Notes under the pieces: model-generated | Database searches by the model: none | What the model saw: the letters and a program-made list of their open reading frames with translations, nothing else | Told to the model about the DNA's origin: nothing | DNA from: Nematostella vectensis | Lineage: Eukaryota > Cnidaria > Anthozoa > Actiniaria > Edwardsiidae | Assembly: GCF_932526225.1 (NCBI RefSeq) | Contig: NC_064035.1 | Coordinates: forward strand, 11,333,296 to 11,397,295 | DNA: 64,000 bases | Reading direction: 5' to 3' | Program-made: the position numbers and the translations under genes | Shown here: positions 1-12,498 of the stretch, piece after piece | Numbering within the stretch: the stretch's first letter is position 1 | Layout of the letters: each line of letters starts with the position of its first letter

Positions 1-240
1 AGAAAAAAACATGTATTCTAGAAGCCAAAGGCATAAATTTTTAAAGTCGAAGCCAAAATGGTAACCAAAATGGTAACGGCTTTTGCGAACAACATTAAAA
101 TGAACAACCTTTACGATATAGAAAAAGCCCCTGTTTTTATTCGAACCGTTGTCGTCATAGACGCTAATTGATAATTTGCACGCTAATTACACTGCGTTGA
201 TCCGGTGTGCGCGCGCGACAAGGAAAGACCCGCGCGCAAC

Positions 241-1602
241 ATGTGGAGCTATTTGTCATCATGGCTACTTGCAGCGGAGTCCGATGAGCGTGACCCTTCA
301 CTACTGGTATGCTCACCGCGTGTACTGGACACCGGGGAGGACTCGGAAGACGTGGAATGGTTGTGGGTGGATTGCATCGCCATGGATAGTGACGATGTGT
401 CTGGTTTGACGAGTCAATATGTTGTTATACCACCTGTTACAAGACCAGAGAGCACACCTGAACCCGCATGCCACCTTCTCGATGGTCCCACACTGACACA
501 GCTGAAGCGGAAACAACCGCACAAAAAGCGACCCAAGAGAGGGAAGAAATATCCCTTTAAAATGTTCACTCAGCCCAAAGTCGAGGTAGTCAGAACGCCA
601 GCGACTCATTACCGACGCAAGCGTAAGTTCGCACCGCCCCGATTCTCAAAGATCACGAAAGCTGTACGCAAGGTTGAGTCTCCGAAGAACAAAACGCTCG
701 ATATTGAGATTGGTTTGCCGCCTGCGTGTCAAGTCTCTCAAAATAGTGTTTGTGATACCGTGGTATCTTTTTGTCACGCCATGCCTCTAGCTTATAATAA
801 TTCAAGGCAAGCTACAATTAACGCAATGATTCCCCCGGCGGGTGCGCCTCGGCTTAACAACTCGTTGCTGCCCACCAGCCAAACCGTCCAACTCTGGAGC
901 ATTAACAATGACGTCATCGAGCGGGTGTCATGTGACCTGGTCAATTTCATGACCGCATCAGAAGTCCAGGAAATACGCTTCATGTTGGGTAACCACATGA
1001 AAGCACAGCAATTAACATATGAAGGCCCATTTCATGGATTGCCGAATAACCAGCCACTGGCGATATGCGCACCGCCGATCGTAAGAAGCAGATCGCAGGA
1101 GAAGTTCGGACTCACAACTAAACCAGGTCTACTCTGCCTAGTCCGCTACAAGACCTCACGCAAGAACAGGGTGTGGCGACGCTCAAGGGTCGGACAAGCC
1201 AGCCCATGTCCAAGGCCACGTCCGAGACTCGGACAAGCCGCCCTTACCCCAAGAGCACAACCACTCGCGATTGCCTGTCGATCAGCTGACGTACTGCTAA
1301 CACTCCGTGTGTATTTGACACATGTACTTAAAATTCTGGTTTGTAAGTACGAGGCCCTGGTAGACCAGGCAGACACCACAGAGTTAACCTGCAAATCTAG
1401 GAAGAAGCAGACACCATTGCAAATCTGCAGAGCTGGAAATCAGGTAAAGTTTAATGCTCTGAAGAATAAGACGCACAAGGCTAACTCCAAGAAGACACTT
1501 CAACGGACGACGCATGTGCAGCATCGTCGTCCAATCAGAGGAAACCGCAAGCGCGCCATGAGCTGCAGACGCTTCCGCAGTGCTGGACAAAGAGCCTGTT
1601 AA
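241..1602 (+). CDS. Putative TP53INP/DOR-like autophagy and nuclear co-regulator, single exon
   Basis: The ORF gives 453 aa from the ATG at 241; the frame is open further upstream but only from a non-ATG codon. What is seen: a short hydrophobic and aromatic N-terminus (MWSYLSSWLL) followed at residues 36-46 by an acidic EDVEWLWVDCI segment with W40 and V43 as a W-x-x-V LIR (Atg8-binding) motif. The vertebrate TP53INP1/2 proteins begin in the same way (MF-x-x-L, then an acidic DEWILVD LIR). The rest is basic: a KKRPKRGKK cluster near residue 90 that could be a nuclear localisation signal, and an Arg/Lys-rich C-terminus with NSKKTLQR, compared here loosely with the NSLRRQN box of TP53INPs. At 453 aa it is longer than vertebrate members (about 220-240 aa). 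The stretch rich in Arg and Pro around residues 320-345 looks low-complexity, so an unrecognised intron or a chance extension is possible. Family call is inference from the N-terminus. Confidence 0.5.
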   Translation: MWSYLSSWLLAAESDERDPSLLVCSPRVLDTGEDSEDVEWLWVDCIAMDSDDVSGLTSQYVVIPPVTRPESTPEPACHLLDGPTLTQLKRKQPHKKRPKRGKKYPFKMFTQPKVEVVRTPATHYRRKRKFAPPRFSKITKAVRKVESPKNKTLDIEIGLPPACQVSQNSVCDTVVSFCHAMPLAYNNSRQATINAMIPPAGAPRLNNSLLPTSQTVQLWSINNDVIERVSCDLVNFMTASEVQEIRFMLGNHMKAQQLTYEGPFHGLPNNQPLAICAPPIVRSRSQEKFGLTTKPGLLCLVRYKTSRKNRVWRRSRVGQASPCPRPRPRLGQAALTPRAQPLAIACRSADVLLTLRVYLTHVLKILVCKYEALVDQADTTELTCKSRKKQTPLQICRAGNQVKFNALKNKTHKANSKKTLQRTTHVQHRRPIRGNRKRAMSCRRFRSAGQRAC

Positions 1603-1963
1603 ATAACAACCTCTCACTTTCACCACCCCTTCAACTTTTACAGATGATACTATTCTGTCACAAGGGCACAGTTTAACATCAAATAAACCTGGGTCGGCAT
1701 GTTGTGTACTGTTGTAGAATTTCTGGCAGGACCAGGAATGGAGATTCACAGCTACTGTAAATCTATTACCACTTATTATTCTTGTACTTCTTTTAAAATT
1801 ATATATTTTCGCTTTTAAACGTTGGAGGGGGTTGGGGGGGACTAGGCCATTTTCTGCCCTGGTAGTGACGATATTGTCCAAATGTTAGGTGCCAAAGTGT
1901 ATCAGGTTAACAACAGGAGGCAAAATCATTCTTAAGTCCCAGCTACACCAGGTCATCATTCTC
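1603..1963. other. 3' flank of the TP53INP-like gene
   Basis: This stretch contains no convincing coding potential. It begins directly after the stop codon and includes an AATAAA-like signal (cAAATAAA around 1679-1686), consistent with a short 3' UTR, followed by G-rich unique sequence near 1830. Confidence 0.4.
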
Positions 1964-2141
1964 TTATGCCTGGTGCACATTAGTGACATAATGACATAGG
2001 CGTGCACACTTTGTTTAGCCCAACATAACGACAAGGACATAATGACATAAAAGAAAAAACATGCTTTTTCTCTTATGTCGTTCTGTCCATGTTGTTATGT
2101 CGGGCTTATGTCCTTATGTCACTAGCGTGCACAAGGCATTA
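1964..2141. mobile_element. Hairpin MITE-like inverted repeat with GACATAA units
   Basis: The two arms are imperfect reverse complements over almost their whole length (left arm TTATGCCTGGTGCAC..., right arm ending ...GTGCACAAGGCATTA), meeting near 2060. Within each arm the motif GACATAA or GACATAACGACA recurs. There is no ORF. This is the form expected for a foldback or MITE element; its family is not recognised. Confidence 0.65.
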
Positions 2142-2392
2142 CCAAGGTGGGCTTTTTTTCTTTTAAAATTAGCATCTGCTTCTTTGTTGATGCAGATTGT
2201 GTGGGCTGAACTGTGCTTTTCCTGAGAAGCACATAAGTGGTCCACCATAATGTTCTCTTGATCGCTCATCAGAGCACTTTTTTGTTCAGTCTGTGTGCTA
2301 CTTTGTGGTAGATCCTTGAGATGCCCATGATTTGCAGGTTACATGTAAGAACACTATTCAACTGGTTCTCCAATCTCGCTGGGAAATAATAT

Positions 2393-5174
2393 TCATTCGT
2401 CCATCTTTTTCAGTAATTCACATTCTTCTTCTTCAAGCAGCTCAAGTTGTATTTCAGTGCTTCGAATTTCATCGTTTAGACGAGATGAATAGCTTTTGCC
2501 ACCAAGAAAATTCTGTAACCTTTTTGTCCAATGCATGGTCTATAGAAAAACAAAAAAAAGCATTATTACCTAGGCACCTGGATAGGTGCTAAAATCAAGA
2601 CCTTATTACAAATGTAAATGAGATTACCTCAGCATCTACATCTGCTGGTTTAGTGTTCCCAGTGAGTTCAGGATAATGATATTCTATTGTCTTCTCCAGA
2701 CGCCAGATTCTGAATTTATCATACACAAACTGACCTGTTGAAGGAAATATTGCATCTGCTATAGCATAGCAAAGAAACAAATAAGCATTATCTGATACCA
2801 GGTGTGAATTAGGCAAAATTGCAACCACCGCATTCAGCAAGGATGCATATGACTTTGGAAATGCTTTTGACACTTGCTTGATGTTTTCACAAACTGGGGG
2901 TATAAATGCTTTATATACAGGTGCCCTGTGACCAAACAGGGGGTCATTTTTTATTAAGCGGTCTTCAAAACACTATGCCTTTCTCATATGGTTCCTATGG
3001 CTGCGCACCCCCCCTTCAGCAAATCCTGCGTATGCACCTGACATAAGACTCAACATACCAAACACAGCTAATCCAATGCCTTGAGCAGAATGCAAAACAG
3101 TAGGAAGAACTCCTTTCCCTAAAAATTATATTACATTCAGTAAAATATGTATTTATAAACACAAGTAAACAAGGAACAACTTTTATAACAAAATCATTAT
3201 TTTGGAAAAAAAGTTGGATTAAAATTTTGAATGTACAAAGTGTCAAAAATTGAAATACAATGGAGGTTTTGAAAGGTTTTGGTACTACAACCACAAACCA
3301 TTTCACATGAAAATGGTCAGAAATGGGGACAGAAGGTGGAGTCAAGGAAACACACACCTTTAGAGAAGAATAATAAACTTATACTTACTAAATACCTACA
3401 GTAAATAAATAGAATGTGTGACATAACAATAAGGTATGTACAATGTAATTTCCCCCATTTTTACACAACAAAAAAATATCTAGAATGTACTGGACCTGGT
3501 GTTTAAAGCAGCTTAAAATAAACTTTTGAAAAAATTAAAGAGTCAAAGAGTATTAGATACACTCAAAATTATTGTCTGTTTCCCCTACTGCCCCCTATAA
3601 CTCTAAATTAAAACACACTTACAAAAAAAGAGAGAGAAAAGCAGTCCTGTTGAACCACCTGCAGCAGCGCTTGCAAACATTTGAGGCATTGGTTCCTTAG
3701 CAAGGAGAACATGAACTCTTGTGTCCTGAGATTGGTCAAGGAACAGCTGTTTCCCTCCAGAGCCAAATGTTGACAAAATGCTATCTCTAAAAACTTGAAC
3801 ATGATGGTGATATTAGATAAAAAATTGTTTTTGCATAACAACCCTGTGATAACAACAAAGTAGGTCTCCAAGCAACTCAATGCCACTGACTTTACTCATC
3901 TGTGTAAAGATACTGACTGCTTGGTGCAGTTTTTCACTCATCTGTGTAAAGATACTGACTGCTTGGTGCAGTTTTTCACTCATCTGTGTAAAGATACTGA
4001 CTGCTTGACGCAGCTCACAATTATGAGCATGAGTTTGTGTTGATGCACTGTAACTAAAGATAAAATTGGGCTAGCTTCCCTAGCGTTTTTTCTACATCCC
4101 CCAATACAGGATAATGAATTGCAGTGAAAGAACAGACTTCTTACATTTTTATCTGACCATTTCCAACAAAAGGGCTATGGGAGCAAGGTTTTTACATCTC
4201 AGAAAAATAAAAAACAGATTGACCTACAGTAGTAAACTGCTCAAACCCTGGTCCTCTTTCTAAAAAATGACACCATGATGATGCCAAATGAAAACTCTGA
4301 TGCGTGGATTATCAAAATCTAACTGTGGGTGTGGCATGACATGTGAGTCCTCTGATAGTGAAAGTAAATTTTAAAAGGATGTGTCCATCTGTTGTTTAGT
4401 TACATAATGTATATTGAGTGCATCACAGCTTTTCTAATAACTTTGACTTTGAGTATGTCAATACTTATATTACCTAGGAATGTGCCACTTATGGCAAAGT
4501 AGTTTCCTCCAACATACAGCGCATGGTAGTAGGGACTGTGGCGCTTGGCGGCAGCGACAGTGTAACCAATGGCAACACCACAAAGGCCTGTAGATTATGG
4601 CTCCAAATAAGAACTAGGAATTGTTGTATAACTTGAGATCACATTCAATAGAACACAAACTTAGATCCAACTGAGATCAATAATATTTTTTTTTCATAAT
4701 TTCATGGCAAATTGACTCTATCGAGCCAAAAAAACTCTGCTATAACTACTTAGCATAGTTGATGCAAAACACCAAAAGGTCGTGATCTCGAAACCAGAAT
4801 ACTGAATATGACTACTATTCTCAAAAACTGGTAGTCAACACTGCTGACTGTACGGGTTTTGGTGCGTAATAAGGAAAGAAAGTGTAGGTATAGTTAAGTT
4901 ATTTATTACATGGTTATTAGAATACACCAGAAATCCACACCTGAGACTGCCGTATAGCCCAGTAGCCGCTTTGCTCTCTCGCCATCTCTTCGCCACGTGT
5001 TAATAAACACACTGCTTGTACCGCCTGTCAAAGCTGACACATCAACACCATGAGGAGAATATGTTTCGATCATGACAAGATGAACAAACTCAGAAGAAGC
5101 CGTGATATTCTGACAATCATCTCACCTGCCAAGAACAGCTTCCTCGCGAACTGAGTATTCGTCATCCCACTCAT
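2393..5174 (-). CDS. Unrecognised multi-pass membrane protein (possible Tim17/22/23-like), frame crossed by one TAG
   Basis: Hand-built exons on the minus strand: 5174-5126, 5024-4941, 4587-4474, 3784-3623, 3118-2628 and 2539-2393, all with GT-AG borders and matching phases (the 3784 acceptor is the second of two AGs, TTTAGAG). The first five exons encode a start MSGMTNTQFARKLFLAGG and then Gly/Ala-rich hydrophobic segments, including GLCGVAIGYTVAAA, FASAAAGGSTGLLFSLFF and a third around GIGLAVFGMLSLMSG. In the fifth exon an in-frame TAG (2973-2975) follows RSHRNHMRKA. After it the frame stays open for 115 codons, splices in phase and ends in a Glu-rich coiled tail (LLEEEECELLKKMDE). So either the product ends at the TAG, or a very short intron or read-through joins the halves, or this allele is broken. 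I do not recognise the family. The GxxxG-rich hairpins loosely recall Tim17/22/23-type proteins, but that is a weak guess. Confidence 0.5.
3894..4016. repeat. Three tandem copies of a 42 bp unit
   Basis: The unit starting ACTCATCTGTGTAAAGATAC begins at 3894, 3936 and 3978, a 42 bp period; the third copy diverges at its end. It lies in an intron of the membrane-protein gene, just upstream of its fourth exon on the minus strand. Confidence 0.9.
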
Positions 5175-6275
5175 TCCCGTAACTTGCTCAACACGCACAA
5201 GACAACATTTTCAAAAAAAAAAAAAAAAAATCATCTGAATGACCACTTCTTTCAGTTCTATACTTTATGAAATTGTTCAAAAGTGTGAAATATATAAGGA
5301 AACATAAGTACAAGTTTTGAGTTTGTAATTCATAAAGTACTCACCTATTTTGGTAAGACCGCTTACCAGATTCATGTGGAAATTAGAATTGGGACTCCTG
5401 TGGTACGCGCTTATTTAGAATTAGCTGGGTCTTATTGATCAAAAGTATTCAAAAGTAGGAACATGAAGGTACGGGATTTGCATATAACCGCTTCGGAGAC
5501 TTTAATGCCCAAACTTGAGGTAAAAATTCACTCTGGCATAGCAAGAAATAAAACACGTATCCAGCTATGTAACAGGAATGTATTGGTAACAGTGGGACCT
5601 ATGTGGTCATTCCCATACAATTATTGAAAATAATATATATATTTTTGGGGTGGGGTGGGGAAGACAAAAACCTACTCAACCCAGGCTACCAGCAACTTCC
5701 TTGGGTCGACTATCCCCATAATAAATGCCAAGACATTGTTGAAGAGTAGACCTGGTGAGAGTATCCTATGCAGCTGCTTCTACTTATGGGCTCTCTGTGG
5801 GCTCAGGGAGGCCAAAATTAAAAGGGGCTCCATAGGAATCTACTTGAAACAAAAAAATCACTATCAGAATCACTATCACTTTTCATTTTTTTTTATTTAT
5901 TATTATTATTTTTATTTTTTTTACAAACAATATCTTTCATTTTACACACAGTCATAGCCAGGGCTAGAGATATTGTCTGATTCATTGGCATCTCAAACTT
6001 GCCAACGATTTTTTTAAACCAGCAGCAGATGAATCATATAAATGCAATGTAGAACAGTGTGCAGTTGCATTGATAATCAGATATTCTCAGTTATGGATAG
6101 AAACTCCTTCATGCACTCTTAGCCAAAGTACAGAGTGACTGTGGCTTGCTTGTCCCACTTCCTCCACCTGGATAGTTTCTGCCTATAGTCATAACATTTG
6201 CCAATGATGATGATGATAGTGATGACCATCAGATTCAATAGAGAGGTAGCAGCATTTTATGGACATTATTATCAG
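5175..6275. other. Intergenic region between the membrane-protein gene and IGBP1
   Basis: This holds the 5' flank of the minus-strand membrane-protein gene (5175 to about 5640, with a poly-A tract at 5214) and the 3' flank of IGBP1. A G-rich run (near 5647) and a T-rich low-complexity tract (about 5885-5935) are visible. I see no gene here. Confidence 0.5.
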
Positions 6276-9200
6276 TCATCCCATGTTTTCCCGATTGCCC
6301 CAGCCCCGTCTGTTATCTGTTAAGAAAAAAAAAAAAAAAAACAACCAATAGAGTAAAACAAATCATAGAAAAAAAGGTGCACTTTGATAGTTAAATAGGT
6401 GTGTAGGGTCGGGAGTTGGGAGTGTGCAGGCCTGAATATCATATGTTGGACAAAGTATAAGATTTGACTTTTTTCTGCTTTTTGGTGGTCCATGGTTATA
6501 CATGCCCCCTGCCCCTATGCCTCACTGCACCCCTTATTCATACGTGATACAGTATAATTGTTCTGCACAGGGTTAATTTTCTATATTTTCCTGGATATTC
6601 TCTCCATGATGTCATATCCTATTATGTACAGTATTACTTCTTATCCTGAACACAGGCTAAAAGTAGCACTGAACCCTCCCATAGGGATACATTTCATAGA
6701 CTTTGTTTGACACTGTGGTTGCCTAGTTTGTGCTCCAGTTTTAGTAAATAAGTCTTACCATCTTTCCAGTCATCCCAGTCTCTGGCTTTCTGTAGTTTCT
6801 CAGGGTTATCTTCATCATCACCATCGCTATCTGATTTAGTCTCGCCGTCTGCTCTTGAAGCTGATTGGCCCTGTGCATTTCTGTGAAAGAAGATACATTG
6901 TAGTCCAGAGTAGCTTTACAACCTTAAATATTGTTCCCCTTTACAATAAGTCACTCCCCACCAGAGCTATATGAAGTCCTTTATTGAAGTATAAAACATA
7001 TGACCAGAAAAACATAGAGTATAAAGAAAAGTCTAAAGACACTTGTTCAAGTCCCCAATATACAGGATTTTCTGAGCTTTCCTTGTACTGTATGTGATCA
7101 TTTTTCTTACAGCTTAACACAAATCACAGGCCACAAGTACAGTACCAATGATTGTGTATAGTAAAACTTACTGGTTATACTCCATGACAACTTTGCCTTC
7201 CCTGATTTCCTTTTCCAAATATTCTTCTTGTGACATTGTTGGTAAGCTAGGATATCCTGCACCAAATACCTTAGACTAAAGAAGAAAAAACAAACAGAAG
7301 TCAAACAAACAGCAAACCAAAAATAAGAAACGCAAACTCAGATCTATTGTGATTATGCACATACCTGCAGCATTTCACGAGTAATTAAGATAGGTTTCAT
7401 TGGCTAAAAAAAAAAAAAATAAGTTACAGAATACAGGCTCTTTTACAATTATAAAAGTCACCATGTTTTTTGCCTAAAAATTAAGTAGATTTTCTTTCTA
7501 CTGTACATAAAAAATTGACACTTTTTACATTGAAAAATGGACAAAAACCATGTAAATGTAAGTAGTATTAAAAATTGGTACAATCCTTTGTATATACATA
7601 ATTTCTGGTAAAAAAAGGGGGGAGATGGGAGGGACTTGACCGACAGCACATGAAAGAGGCCTGTGTTTATACAGATAAAAAAAATAATTAATTTTTAGTC
7701 TTCGGTGACCAAGTGCCAAAGACTATTGTCATTGTCGATGTCCGTGATGTGATGTGATGTGAAGTTTGAAATCGAGGCTGCACGTGTTCATAGCATGATC
7801 TAAGCTTCTGTACGTGACCAGCAGGTAAAGAAATTCCTTTGCTATTCTATGTGAGTTTCGAGGATTTAACCGCAATACACTAAAGGATCTATTGACTTGT
7901 CTATATGGGGAGAAGACACAATAAAATAGCTGAAAGAAGGAGAGTTGTACAAGGTTACATCTTGTAAACTGAGATACTACTTTTGGCAATTGTCTCCTGG
8001 CTTTAAAACGACAAAAGAAACAGAGATCACCAAAGAAGAAAAACAGAAGAAGCAAAAGTTTTCTGGATACTTTTCCTGTCTAGGAAGAGTGTTTCTCAAA
8101 GCTAGCAGTAGCAGCCCGGTTCGAGATAAGCAAATTATGATTTTAAAAGTTAATGAATAGATTGGCAAAACAATTATTGAAATTCAATACAAAATCAAGA
8201 TTTGTAGATGTCTGTAGACAACTGGCACCCCAACCAATTCTGTGGCATCAGCACTTTTTGAAAAAAAGACAAAGAACAAGTAGATAAAGTCTCATTTTGT
8301 AGCAAAACTTCCAATAACTTTGCAAAGTTGGTTTTATATTTGGGTGCAAAGTGACAGCCAACTGTCAAATCATTTGATAGAAATGAAACCTAAATGGCTG
8401 GTAGGGAATCTGCTAAAACAAATTTAGCCGTGATTGGCCCACTTCTTTCTGGGCAGTGGAATAGTCTCCTCTGTGATAAAAACTTGCTACAACTCGACAC
8501 AACTTGAAAATGGCACGATTTAATCGGTAAAAAAGCAGCAAATTGAATATTTCAAATTAACTAATCCAAGATGAATAATTGATCTTTAAATACAGTTGAA
8601 AATATAGATGTTTTTTTATGAGCATCTGTGCTTTACTTGATGATATCAGAGATATTATCATTTGATTAAAACAAGTGATCTTTTGGGAATGGCGCATGCT
8701 GTTAGGCTTAGCTACTCGATATCTATCGGCTCATATTGTAGATAGCGGAAATGTGCACGTTTTGAGCTAATTTGTTGAGTTCAACCATCAGTTCATAGAA
8801 ATCTCGTGCTCCCATTTAGAAGCTTTTTAGTGGCAACTGACTAGAGTTTGCTGTTTTCTGTCATGGATGTAGAATTACATGCAACACGAACCAACTCATT
8901 CAAAGCACCGAAGACTACTGTACCCATAGTGTACCTATTTTTCGTTTGTTTTTGTTTTATTTGTAGCATAACCCACCTTTCTTTGCTGTTGAGATGGTGG
9001 TTCCTCTGGTACTTTTCCTGCTTTCATTTTTGCCATATGTTCAAGAATCTGTAGCTCATCTACAAGAATAATCCATAGAAAATATGGATAAATTACAAGA
9101 GTAACTAACCCATGGTTCTGAATAATAAAATATGGGTAAATTATAGAGTTACAAGCCCATGGTTCTGAATAATAAAATAGAGTTACCAACACATCCTGGA

Positions 9201-12200
9201 TGGTAAAATACAGTAGAACACTGTACCTCCAATTGTTGAAAGTTGCTCTAATGCCTTGTTAACCCAAAGTTTCAAAAGTACAATATTACATTCTCTCTAT
9301 AAAAGAAAACATAAATACATATACTCAGTAAGCAGTTGATTTATAAAGATACATTATTACTTTGATTTTCAATGCACACCTGTTTTTCATCATCAACTGT
9401 GACAGAAGAACTTGTATTTTTCATGATATTATTTAATTCCTGTAAATAAAAAAAAGATTAAAAAACCTATTTAGAATATAGGACAGCATAATATGGGTAA
9501 AATATTAAAATATGCAAAACATGCAGCAATTAAAGCCTGTAGACCAAAGGGTCAGGTCAAGTAAGCTTGAGAGTTTTCATGTAAAAAATAATAATGTATA
9601 ATGTATTAAATTACGCGGAAAATCAATCATTACGCACTAAATTACACTGGATTTTGCAATACATTTTTCTTTAAAAATCAAAATTTTGCGAGATTCTTTA
9701 CTGAATTATGCGCTAAATTACACGGAATATCAATTGTTATGCCCAAACTACATTTTGTACCGAAGGGAAACACGAAATAACTTGAAAAGGTTAATTTTTT
9801 TACGTGAAAAAACTCCTTAGGCAAGATTTCATTGGCTCCTAGCCAGCAGCCAATTAAAAAAGGTATTTTATTATTAGTCCTAGGCCTTGGCGGTTTAGTA
9901 ATGAACACCTATTTTATTTGTTTTCGAAATTCAGTTCGAAATATCGCACTCTTACGAAGAATATCTCTCTTTTTTTACAAGAAATAGAGGTAAGAACCTT
10001 AAAGGGAAACATGAGCTGTGCAATTTAATGTTTTGTCTTTCAAAATTTAGCCAAATTACGCGGGATTACGCGGAAATTTGTGGATTACGCGGATTACCCA
10101 GAAAAAGCCAAATTACGCGCTTCCGCACAAGCGCGTAATTCCAGAAGCCCTGATTAAAAAATACAAAGGCAAACACCTTAAGTTTGCTCTCTAACTGCTT
10201 TTGTTCCTTGTATCGTTTGATTTTCTCTTCTCTTGCATTTGCCTGTTGATGTAAACTTCTTGATGATGATGGTGCTGCCGCAGCACTGTTTGGAATATTC
10301 TATTAATGGGAGAAGAAAGATATCTTAGGTTGAAATTCCAATCCCTTATCAAATGTACGTATGTTTTCAACTGCTAGTATGGTCTAGCTCTAAACTAGAG
10401 GGGGTTAGGACATGATACATTAAGAGGTTGGGACAACTGCAGTACTGATTAATATTGGTGCAACTGAAATTTGACGAAAATTTCAAAATACATCAAGCAC
10501 ACAAAAAAAACTCATGAAATTTGTTGAATTTCGATTGTGCCAGAATTCTTTCTCTTTGCATCCACACTAATAGACAAACAAACAAACATGAAATAGATCA
10601 TCCAACAATATAGTACATACATTTTTATGTAAACCATAATCTTGGCATCTCTCCAAATAGTCTGTAAAATAAATCTGAAAATAGAGCAAATCAATGTGAG
10701 TGATAAATACTGTAAATACATTCACCTCAACACATTGAAATATAATATCACAAACCTTGGCACTATTTACAGCAGTCATACGGTCTGTTGTTGTTTGTCG
10801 TATAGATAGATCCCCCATTAAGGCTGGTAATAATAAATATCTGTCAAGAAAAAAAAACAAAGAACTCATTAATCAAGCAGACATTGAACATGCAGCAAAT
10901 GGAGATAAAATCATGTAAACTGGCAGAGCACATTATAATATGCTAGGCATTGCTGTAATTCTTAATTAGTACAGACATATAACTGTATATATACATAATG
11001 TACCTTAAGTTAAGAGTTGTGATTTCTTCCAGCTCTTCATTTGAACTGAATAAACCCAATGTATTCACCATTTCTGTGGCTTTCATCAGACATTCTATGC
11101 ATGATGAAATTTGTGACTGAAACAGAAAAGCCTTTACTTAATTCATTTTGATAAGGTTTGTTTTGGGGCAAGACTCTTACTTCTTAAATTCTCAGCACTG
11201 GAGCTTGTCAGTACCATATCAAATCATGAATATGCCCAGGGACCCTTAGAGATCCTAGGACTGACAGGGTACTTGAATAAAAAGTGATCAAGGTAGCTGA
11301 ATTGATACTCCGGTGCATTATGCATCAACTCTCCCCTTTCTGTTGCAGGAGTCTTAAAATTTAACCTTGTTGCAAGAGTCTGAAAGTTTTCCCTTGTCTC
11401 TGTTTAATATTTATGCTTTATTCTCACTCATTTGCCAACCTTAAACACAATGCGCACTATAAAAGGGACTTGCCTTAGGCAAGCTGTCATTCGTCATTTG
11501 ACATCACTCAGTGCAGAGCTCCGTAGAGAGGCAAGAAAGCTACAGTAGAGCTCAAGGTTGGTCGAAAACAAACATGGTCTATTTATTAGCCTTTTGTTAT
11601 AACAAAACGAAAACAAGGGGGGATTAGATATGTTTTAAAGTGATGAATTTTTAAAATTTGCTGTTTATTCACGCGCCATTTCAAATGAGTGTGAGCACGC
11701 TGTTTTTGAATTTTATTTTTAAATTCAAACAAGCGCATGCTGTATTTAATTTCTCAATTACAATTTTTTATCTTGTTTCTGCAGAGAATTGACTCCAAAC
11801 ACTTTCCCGAATATGCCTGATAGTTCTTGTGTACGACTTGATAGCGCACGTTTGTGTTTAAGTTTTTCTTATTCATAATTGCTGCATAGTCTACAATATC
11901 TCAAAATTTCTGTTCTCTGGGGGTTGATGACTATGAAATATATTACAGTAAGTATATTAAAATATAGGTATAGGCACCTACATATTCTCGACCGGAACCT
12001 ATTCTAGACCACGCGAAAATAATGTCAAATATTTCGTAAACTACGAAGAACAAGCCAAAAGTGACACATCGAGTCGATGAAACAACGTAAATGAAACTTG
12101 CTTTATAAAGCTTTATACGAATGTTTGGAAGCGAGTACTGTTGTGTTGGGTGGTAACTTAGTTTCTTGGCTTTTCAACCATAGCAGTTTTTAAAACGACA

Positions 12201-12498
12201 AGACAATGCTACACTAAACTTTAAAAAGTAGTACATAAACAGTGCAGTACATAACATACTCAAGCATACAAGAATCGTCGAAAACGAAGCAGGAAGAAGA
12301 AGATGAAAAAAGTCAACCGAGGGACAAACCAATGAGACATTCTACGCTAAGACATGAACCCTAATGAAACACATCACTCACCTGCACTACATCTGAGCTA
12401 GAGGGTTCATCGCTTGTCTCAATTTTTTCGTGTAGCTCAAAACCTTGCTCAAATCTCTGTGACAAAGATAAACTTGCAATGTCACTGTGGACAGCCAT
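6276..12498 (-). CDS. IGBP1: IGBP1 / TAP42 / alpha-4, PP2A-family phosphatase regulator
   Basis: Twelve exons on the minus strand: 12498-12382, 11116-11004, 10840-10756, 10674-10621, 10299-10177, 9439-9380, 9296-9227, 9059-8977, 7403-7365, 7275-7172, 6880-6759 and 6316-6276. They sum to 1011 nt with all phases agreeing, giving 336 aa; human IGBP1 is about 339 aa. The family signature is clear: an N-terminal helical repeat region with LFSSNEELEEITTLNLRYLLLPA and YLERC, a basic REEKIKRYKEQK helix, then the conserved VFGAGYPSLPTM block, an acidic stretch, DWDDWKD and the terminal GNRENMG. The protein binds free PP2A, PP4 and PP6 catalytic subunits in the cytoplasm, protecting them and linking them to TOR signalling (known of the family). 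The start MAVHSDIASL is preferred over an upstream in-frame ATG because it gives the family's usual N-terminal length. Its 5' end faces the AlkD-like gene. Confidence 0.93.
9600..10150. repeat. ATTACGCGG-rich dispersed repeat in IGBP1 intron 5
   Basis: The motif ATTACGCGG and variants (AAATTACACGG, AATTACGCGC, and reverse forms GCGCGTAATT) occur repeatedly, clustered at about 9613-9730 and 10048-10140. The arrangement suggests a degenerate inverted-repeat transposon, but I cannot fix its ends. Confidence 0.5.

Noticed and set aside
205-240. Upstream extension of the TP53INP-like ORF
   Set aside because: The longer frame begins at a GTG; the first ATG is at 241 and gives the family-like N-terminus.
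3623-3786. Alternative frame of the fourth membrane-protein exon (EIAFCQHLALEG...)
   Set aside because: It uses the first AG of TTTAGAG, breaks the phase with the next exon, and yields a less membrane-like sequence than the frame DSILSTFGSGG.
11450-11530. TATAAAAGG-like box with downstream palindrome in IGBP1 intron 1
   Set aside because: It resembles a core promoter, but no exon or ORF follows on either strand, so I treat it as chance or a decayed mobile element.
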